A stretch of DNA of 22,667 bases from Euprymna scolopes (taxonomy: Eukaryota > Mollusca > Cephalopoda > Sepiida > Sepiolidae): positions 79,080,873 to 79,103,539 of the forward strand of contig CM044501.1 in assembly GCA_024364805.1 (NCBI GenBank), read 5' to 3'. Positions 17,481 through 22,667 of this stretch are shown piece after piece. The notes under the pieces were generated by a model. It searched no databases, was not told the origin of the DNA, and saw only the letters and a program-made list of their open reading frames with translations. Every line of letters starts with the position of its first letter. The first letter of the stretch is position 1. The position numbers and the translations under genes were made by a program.

Positions 17481-17611
17481 GATTCCAGTTTCTGATTGGT
17501 TGCTAGCAGAACGTGGATCAATTTTATTGGTTAGTTGCTATCGCCAGTCTATAAATAGAACCCTTCAATTTTCTTTAATCATACCCTTCATTATATCAAA
17601 AATATTGCAAC
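17481..17611 (+). promoter_or_regulatory. Promoter-like module, direct copy
   Basis: TCTGATTGGTTGCTAGCAG and a second TTATTGGTTAG provide two inverted CCAAT boxes. TATAAATAGA at 17550 is a strong TATA box, about 25-30 bp before a pyrimidine-rich CTTCAATTTTCTTT. It recurs inverted at 9763-9893. CCAAT plus TATA suggests a Pol II core promoter, but no recognisable gene follows. It may belong to a transposable element. Confidence 0.5.
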
Positions 17612-18221
17612 AGGGGAAGTCGATAATTTAAGAGCCGCATATTATCCACACTCCGAAAAAACGTAATCTAAACTTCTTGACTCATTTACACAAATTATAT
17701 TTGATTAAAAATTATTAATAAAAGTTAATATTCATTTGTTTTCAGTGTAGAAAGAAAGTTTAGTAAGAAATGTTAGAAATATAAAAATGAATAAGTTCAT
17801 ACACTTGTTTTTGATGCGAAAACCACGGTGTAAAAAAGTTATTGCATTGTGTGTATATGTTTTCAGCGTGAATATGCAACTACCCCAAGCCCGACAGAAG
17901 GGCAAGGGAAGCTGTGATAAAGTAAATGTTAGTTTATTTGTGGATTTTAGCTCCAACTCTTTATTGAAAGACAAATCTGACTTTTTATGCACTTTGAATG
18001 GATCAAATATGTCTTTTTTTTTTTTTAATTCAGGCAAGTGAATATGTTGAATTTTATTTGAAGAAATGATTTTAAGTATTTTAATTTGGGGCACAGAAAG
18101 GTAAACTTCATCATTACTGATGAACTTTGTTGATCTTTACATGATATTCTTACACATTTTGCCGAAATATGGTTCAGTTTGGTCCTCTGCCAAGCATTAC
18201 CTCCTCCATCTCCTTCGAGGG
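17612..18221. other. Stretch without a supported gene
   Basis: A plus-strand frame at 17787-18041 and the antisense frame over it have no recognisable domain and end in a T-run. TTTGTTTTCAG near 17735 looks like a splice acceptor, but nothing around it makes it convincing. Confidence 0.4.
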
Positions 18222-18345
18222 GGGGGAGTATTACCAATCAGCTGAAGCACCCTTACCTAGGAATGCCATCGGATTCATTTTTGGCTATTTTTGTATCCAA
18301 TCAGTACTGGCTGAAATTTTACAGGCTATATAAGCATAGAAGTTC
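18222..18345 (+). promoter_or_regulatory. CCAAT/CCAAT/TATA promoter-like region
   Basis: ACCAATCAGC at about 18233 and TCCAATCAGT at about 18297 are two CCAAT boxes in the same orientation. GGCTATATAAGC follows at about 18327 with a pyrimidine-rich CTTCATCTCTACC 20-30 bp further on, where a transcription start would be expected. The layout is that of a TATA promoter, such as those of histone or LTR units. The first ATG downstream (about 18396) is followed by a stop after four codons, so no product is visible. Confidence 0.45.
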
Positions 18346-18614
18346 ATCTCTACCGGACTTTGATTTATAGTTTTACGACCACAGTAAGCAAAGTTATGAC
18401 CGAGCAAAGTTGACAAAGAATATTTCAAAATTGATGGAATAAATCAGTATATATCATCGATTTTCATATAGATAATAGTTTCAGAATTATTTTCATGTAT
18501 AATATGTAAATATTTGATAATTATGAATTGTGTGAAAATTCCTTTAAAATGTTATCGTTTATAGAAATTCAAATCCGGTTGGGGAAAACAGCTCGCTATG
18601 CACTCAGCTGACTA
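18346..18614. other. AT-rich stretch downstream of promoter-like region
   Basis: The words AGCAAAGTTATGAC and AGCAAAGTTGAC form a short direct repeat near 18385-18412. No coding sequence is recognised. Confidence 0.4.
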
Positions 18615-18684
18615 AAGAATAATAAAAAACTGTTTTTTCTGCTTTCAAAGCGAAAGCAGAAAAATCAGTTTTATTTTTTATTCT
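18615..18684. repeat. Long A/T-rich hairpin
   Basis: AGAATAATAAAAAACTG...TTTTCTGCTTTC pairs with GAAAGCAGAAAAA.CAGTTTTATTTTTTATTCT in an imperfect stem of about 28-30 bp, with a loop of only about five bases. It may be a small fold-back element. Confidence 0.75.
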
Positions 18685-18738
18685 GAGTTTGTCAATTTAA
18701 AAAACATTATTTTCAAATTTTTGAAATTTGATTTCCAA

Positions 18739-18814
18739 ACAATACAATAGTATTGTTTTTAACGCTTTTAGTACACATGTACAAAAAAACAATAAAATGT
18801 ACTAAGTACATGTG
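18739..18814. repeat. Two adjacent hairpins
   Basis: AACAATAC-AATA-GTATTGTT is a perfect eight-pair hairpin at about 18739-18758. ACACATGTAC near 18773 pairs with GTACATGTGT near 18804 around an A-rich loop. With 18615-18684 they make three hairpins within 200 bp. Confidence 0.6.
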
Positions 18815-18949
18815 TTTCTGTTATCATGGTAAATATTTTATAACTTCTTACTTGTACTTAACGTAGAATTGTTTTTTTAGTGGTAAAAAAACAAAAAACG
18901 AACGACAAAAAAAAAATACATATAACAAATAAAAGGTATTTGGCACTTA

Positions 18950-19080
18950 TGCTACCATGCTGAAATAATAACATTATTTAGAAACCCATTCTTAACATGG
19001 GGAAGGAAGGGTGTTTTGTTAACTATTCTGTACATTCACCTAACAATTAAATAAAATATATTGTGAAACTTGAATTTATT
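18950..19080. repeat. Left part of a composite repeat, copy 1
   Basis: CTGAAATAATAACATTATTTAGAAACCCATTCTTAAC and following words recur at 22385-22480. In both places the palindrome family of 19234 follows to the right. This suggests that the segment and the palindrome are one larger repeat unit. Confidence 0.65.
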
Positions 19081-19148
19081 TTTTAACTCATTGTCAAGAC
19101 CATTTTTTCAAATCTGTAAAACAAACCCATTTTTTTAACTGAGGATAT

Positions 19149-19151
<3 letters not shown>

Positions 19152-19202
<51 letters not shown>
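19152..19202. repeat. (AAT)n microsatellite
   Basis: About 17 units of AAT, between the left segment and the palindrome of the composite repeat. The copy at the right edge lacks it. Confidence 0.95.
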
Positions 19203-19233
19203 TAGGCAGTTCGATAAAGAATTTCATTGTGAT

Positions 19234-19630
19234 GCATTTTGTAAATTTTTACCTTGTTTTGATCTTAACATTTTTCTTTAAAATTATGATCTTTTAAGGT
19301 TTTCAGATATGCTGAAAACGAATATCACATTTAAATTTTCAGCAAATAAGTAGCTTTCCGGATATTAAGCAATGTCACTTCTTCTGTTATTGCTGGTGGC
19401 CATCTTGGTATGTGCGTTTACGCATAGTTTCTCGGGGTTACGTTTGAGTGCTTGCACGTACCAAGATGACCACCAGCAATAACATAAGAAATGATATTGC
19501 TTGATATCCAGAAAACTACTTATTTGCAGAAAATTTAAATGCAATATTCGTTTTCAGCATACCCTAAAACCTATAAAAGTAATCATTTTAAATGTTAAGA
19601 TGGAAACAAAGTAAAAAAAATTACCATTTT
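19234..19630. mobile_element. Large fold-back (palindromic) element
   Basis: Two arms of about 180 bp are inverted copies of each other and flank a loop of only about 38 nt (19416-19453). Matching words include CTTAACATTT, TATGCTGAAAACGAATAT, CATTTAAATTTTC.GCAAATAAGTAG, and GTTATTGCTGGTGG.CATCTTGGTA. A smaller hairpin, GTTTTCAG...CTGAAAAC, lies within the left arm. It has no coding capacity. It is MITE- or Foldback-like; outer ends and target duplication are unclear. Confidence 0.85.
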
Positions 19631-20414
19631 ATTTCTTTGTTTATATAGTTGAATTTTCAGTAAAACAACAGAATAGAAATGACAAAAATTACCATCAACT
19701 GGTGAATATATAGTTATTGCTTATCAGGATTCCTGGTATTCTGTTACTGTGAAAGCTACATCAAAGGTTTATGTAGAGTACGATTTATGGTTGCATCTCA
19801 GAAAATAGGGATATATTTTGGGCCAAATAGAGAGGATTTACAAAATTGAACATTGGATTGGTCCCAAAATGCATAAGTTCTGGTTGACTATGGGAATTTC
19901 CATCTCTTACAGAAATACAAAATCTATATGAAAAGTTTTCTTGATTTATTCATATCTACTCAGTTTTTTTTTTCTTTGAGGGGAGTAGTAAATACCGGCC
20001 ATGGATGCTCTTTAGGCATTCAATGGCTACACTCCAGATCAAGCTCTCCTTTGGTGAGGAGGCAGGAAAATGCCTGCTCTCAATAAAGCTATATTTAAAT
20101 ACCACTATAATACTTAGTTTTGTTCATGAATAGACACTCACTGTATGATACCATGCGTCAGTTTTAAAAAAATTGAAATTTGTACATCTTAATTTATAAT
20201 TTTTTTATGACTTATGGTAAAGAGATACATCAGATGTAAAGAGATGCATAATCAGAACGAGCACACAATTTTACATAAGAGTGGCAAGTTTCACGAGAAT
20301 ACCTTGAAAAATAAATACATTGTGCGAATTTCTTGAAATGTTGAGGTCCGTAATTTAGCCCACTTTTTCTAAAGAAAAATGTCCACAGAAAAGCATAAAT
20401 TTTGGCACTTAAAA
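19631..20414. other. Stretch without a recognisable gene
   Basis: It contains a small hairpin, GCAGG-AAAATG-CCTGC at about 20063-20078, with AATAAA seven bases downstream, which resembles a 3' end signal. No gene is seen upstream of it. The minus-strand frame at 20230-20454 has no recognised domain and overlaps the repeat at 20415. Confidence 0.4.
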
Positions 20415-20540
20415 TTCTAACTTTTGAACTACTGATGGTCTTTGCATAACTCAAACAGTTTTAAGCATCTTTTACATAACTCTTTTCATGCAAGTTGATA
20501 AAATGACAATTATCTAAAAAGAAAAAATCAATTGTAATGC
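20415..20540. repeat. Interspersed repeat, copy 2
   Basis: Counterpart of 1-134 in the same orientation. The repeat probably extends left of 20415 here, since the other copy is cut by the window edge. Confidence 0.75.
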
Positions 20541-20865
20541 TAAAAACAATCATGAAACTAAAATACTTTAAATAATAAATAAAAAAGAAATGTAATACCC
20601 AATATGAGGTAATTCCTATTTCAGTTGCGCAAATTATTAACAGTTAAATTTGTTTCGGTATTACTCCCAAATAATTTACCTTAATTTAAACCACAGTTTA
20701 GTAAAAAAAAAAAATTTTTTTTTAAATAACATGAAATAAAAACATTAAAGCAAGTTTCATCATACACGTGCAATGTTGAAATGAAAATCCCTCGGAAAAA
20801 TATGGTCACCGTCTTTATAAACGATAACTGAAAATCATAATCTTCTCATAAAAATGCATAGAGGA
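20541..20865. other. AT-rich stretch without a recognisable gene
   Basis: Homopolymer A and T runs; nothing coding. The 5' truncation point of the downstream LINE lies near its right end. Confidence 0.4.
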
Positions 20866-22326
20866 GAAATACTTCCCAACACCTTGGAAAACCTTATTAG
20901 TTTGCCCAGTATTTAAGAATAGCGGAGATCGGTCTTCTGCGTCACAATACAGACCAATTAGTCTTGTGTGTCATGAGTAAGTTGCTTGAATACGTGTTGA
21001 ATAAAAAAATTGTCAACCACCTCAGCAAAAACAACCTACTAAGCAACAAGCAATATGGTTTCCATCCTGCAAGATCTACAGCTGATGTACTGACTGTAAT
21101 TTCACCTAGGATCAGTGAATCTATGAATAGGGTTTTCTCTACTGAGCTATAGCTTTTGACATATCAAATCCATTTGATAGAGGTTAGCATAGAAGTCTAT
21201 TTTACAAGATTTCCAGCTATGGAATATCTGGAAATGTCTTCTCAACTATCGAATCTTTTCTCTCCAATAGGGTTATACAAGTGGTCGTCAATGGGCAAAA
21301 GTCTGAAGCTTTAAGTATCAATGCTGGCATGTCTCAGGGATCCATTTTGGGCCCAATTCGCTTCCTTATCTTCATTAATGATCTCCCAAATCACATTCTA
21401 AGTTAATTCGTTGACATATATGCAGATGACACTAAGATCTATGGTAACACTTCAAAGGCCAACAATGACCAAAATCTCTCTCTGAGTCTCTCTCCTCTGA
21501 CCTTGATCATGCGGTGCAATGGGATAAAAAGTGGCTGATTAATTTTAATGCATTCAAAACCAAACTTTTATCTTTTCACCATAAACGCTCAAAAAAGGCT
21601 TCCTGTTTTGACAAACTTCCGGGTCTGACCTTTAATCCGGACCTGAAACGGAAGACTTACATCAAATCTGTTGCAAAGGTCGCCGGAAAAATAGTTGTGT
21701 CATTTTATCTCTCCAGAAGGTATCTAATTCCCGATGCAATCCTCTACCTGTATAAGAACCAGATACGTCATAAAATGGGAGTACTGTTGCCATATTTGGG
21801 CAGGAGTTGCTCAGAGCACCCTATTATGTCTTGAGAACATTCAAAATTGGCTTCAAAGCCTAGTAGGTGATGCATTTTTCTTCTCTGCACCCTCTTTCTT
21901 ACAGAAGAGATGTTGTGAGCATGTCTCTACTCTATCATTATTTTCATGGCAAGTTCTCATCTGAGCTTCAATCTATGGTCCCCCCCCTTGCCAAACTTTT
22001 ACAAAAAACACTTGTCTAGCTACAACAACCATCAACAGTTTCCCTCACTTATTATATGTGCATAAATCTAAACGCAAATTCCATGAACAAAGCCACTTCT
22101 TAAAACTGTCCGCCTGTGGAACTCTGTTCCACTGGCTTGCTTTTCAGTGAACTACAAAATGGCCGTCTTCAAGTCCAATGTAAACAAGTTCTTGTTGATC
22201 CCCTACCTCATTTTCACTATTTACTATTAATATGCTCAGTGACTACCATATACTAATTAACCCTTATCCCCGAGTGGCTTCCGGGCCTTGTTAAGTAGTG
22301 ACTTCCATGTGAAAAAAAAAAAAAAA
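20866..22326 (+). mobile_element. 5'-truncated jockey-like LINE with RT motifs and poly(A)
   Basis: The similarity begins inside the RT domain: FPTPWKTLLVCPVFKNSGD and SASQYRPISLV, then LLSNKQYGFHPARSTADVL. It continues through FDISNPFDRG (motif A, FD kept), SINAGMSQGSILGP and IFINDLP (motif B region), and IYADDTKIYG with the catalytic YADD at 21419-21430. Then come VQWDKKWLINFNAFKTKLLSF, YKNQIRHK, YCCHIWAGVAQS, FHGKFSSELQSMVPPLA, TVRLWNSVPLACF and FKSNVNKFLL. An A15 tail begins at 22312. The frame is broken several times: a stop after FSTEL near 21151 with a shift into motif A, stops after FDRG and before FVDIYADD, then shifts near 21490 and 21770. It lacks the endonuclease and ORF1, as is usual for a truncated insertion. 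No target duplication is clear. Confidence 0.85.
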
Positions 22327-22384
22327 GGGATCATTTATTTATTTTGAAAAAGAAAAATCAGTACTTTTGCAGAGAAGGTACCGT

Positions 22385-22480
22385 ACTGAAATAATAACGT
22401 TATTATTTAGAAACTCATTCTTAACGTGCGGAGGGGATGTTTTGTAACTATTTTGTATTTTCACTTCACAATTCCATTTA
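22385..22480. repeat. Left part of a composite repeat, copy 2
   Basis: Relative of 18950-19050. It directly follows the poly(A) tail of the LINE, with about 60 bp between. A T9G9 homopolymer block follows at about 22490-22507. Confidence 0.65.
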
Positions 22481-22539
22481 ACAAAAGGGTTTTTTTTTGG
22501 GGGGGGGTCTACTTTAACTGCAACTCAACATTTTCCTTT

Positions 22540-22660
22540 AAATTGACGACTGTAGGTTTTCAGGTTTACTGAAAACGAATATCCCATTCAAATTTGTCTA
22601 TCCTACATTTAAATGATATTCGTTTTCAGCATACCCGAAAACCGGCAAACGTCATCAATT
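22540..22660. mobile_element. Fold-back element, shorter relative of 19234-19630
   Basis: AAATTGACGAC...GGTTTTCAGG...CTGAAAACGAATAT on the left pairs with the inverted ATATTCGTTTTCAGCATACCCGAAAACC...GTCATCAATTT on the right. The arms are about 45 bp and the loop about 30 bp. It keeps the outer arm sequence of the 19234 element but lacks the inner GCTGGTGG.CATCTTGG part, as in an internal deletion derivative. It may run past the window edge. Confidence 0.75.
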
Positions 22661-22667
22661 TAACGGT

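Noticed and set aside
17294-17482. 62-codon basic frame just before a promoter-like module
   Set aside because: No domain recognised; it stops exactly where the repeated module begins and is not repeated with the inverted copy of that module.
17735-17770. Splice acceptor TTTGTTTTCAG as evidence of a host exon
   Set aside because: Such words are common in T-rich DNA and no coding sequence with a matching donor follows.
17787-18041. 84-codon plus-strand frame and the antisense 120-codon frame over it
   Set aside because: Neither has a recognisable domain; the plus frame ends in a phenylalanine run from a T tract, and length alone is expected by chance here.
1-22667. CRISPR array, operon, rRNA or prokaryotic regulatory features
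   Set aside because: No regularly spaced repeats with unique spacers, no gene-dense coding and no rRNA sequence; the content is that of a repeat-rich eukaryotic genome.

Overview
This window looks like AT-rich non-coding DNA from a metazoan genome. It has long A/T runs, (AT)n, (ATGT)n and (AAT)n microsatellites, poly(A)-tailed non-LTR retrotransposon pieces, non-autonomous Helitrons and palindromic MITEs. I see no intact host protein-coding gene, no spliced exon I can defend, no intact tRNA or rRNA, and no bacterial feature. The LINE protein motifs (jockey/CR1-like tails and a RGRPK-type C-terminus) are of kinds familiar from molluscs and other marine invertebrates. A mollusc, perhaps a cephalopod, is my guess, not a conclusion. 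Open reading frames are short, and the recognisable ones are LINE fragments.

Layout. Bases 1-1100 hold an interspersed repeat whose second copy lies at 20415-20540, then an LTR-like fossil (about 712-1011). Bases 1490-2610 hold LINE tail fragments on both strands and an inverted repeat. Bases 2636-3051 are a long-TIR palindromic element. Bases 3097-3612 are a short Helitron. Bases 3946-6660 carry two repeat pairs and LINE scraps. Bases 5264-5530 and 6767-7031 are a near-identical repeat pair. Bases 7196-7639 are a second long-TIR element. Bases 7850-8720 are a jockey-like LINE tail, followed at 8765-8946 by a small hAT-type MITE with a perfect 8-bp target duplication. Bases 9763-9893 are a promoter-like module, repeated in the opposite orientation at 17481-17611. 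Bases 10029-10474 and 10838-11165 are pieces of two other LINE types, the second followed at once by an LTR-like element. Bases 11944-13920 hold a rearranged duplication. Bases 14242-14504 and 14567-16752 are two Helitrons 62 bp apart. Bases 18222-18345 have CCAAT and TATA boxes. Bases 18615-18814 are a cluster of hairpins. Bases 19234-19630 are a very large perfect-looking hairpin, with a shorter relative at the right edge (22540-22660). Bases 20866-22326 are a 5'-truncated jockey-like LINE that keeps RT motifs, including YADD, and its poly(A) tail.

Most notable observations. Three Helitron 3' ends share one geometry: a hairpin with an AAT loop, then exactly 12 nt ending in CTAG, then a T. 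The largest of these Helitrons carries a textbook replication-dependent histone 3' stem-loop on its minus strand and a tRNA-like A-box/B-box module near its 3' end. No functional gene system is evident. The interest lies in what these mobile elements have picked up and how they are nested.
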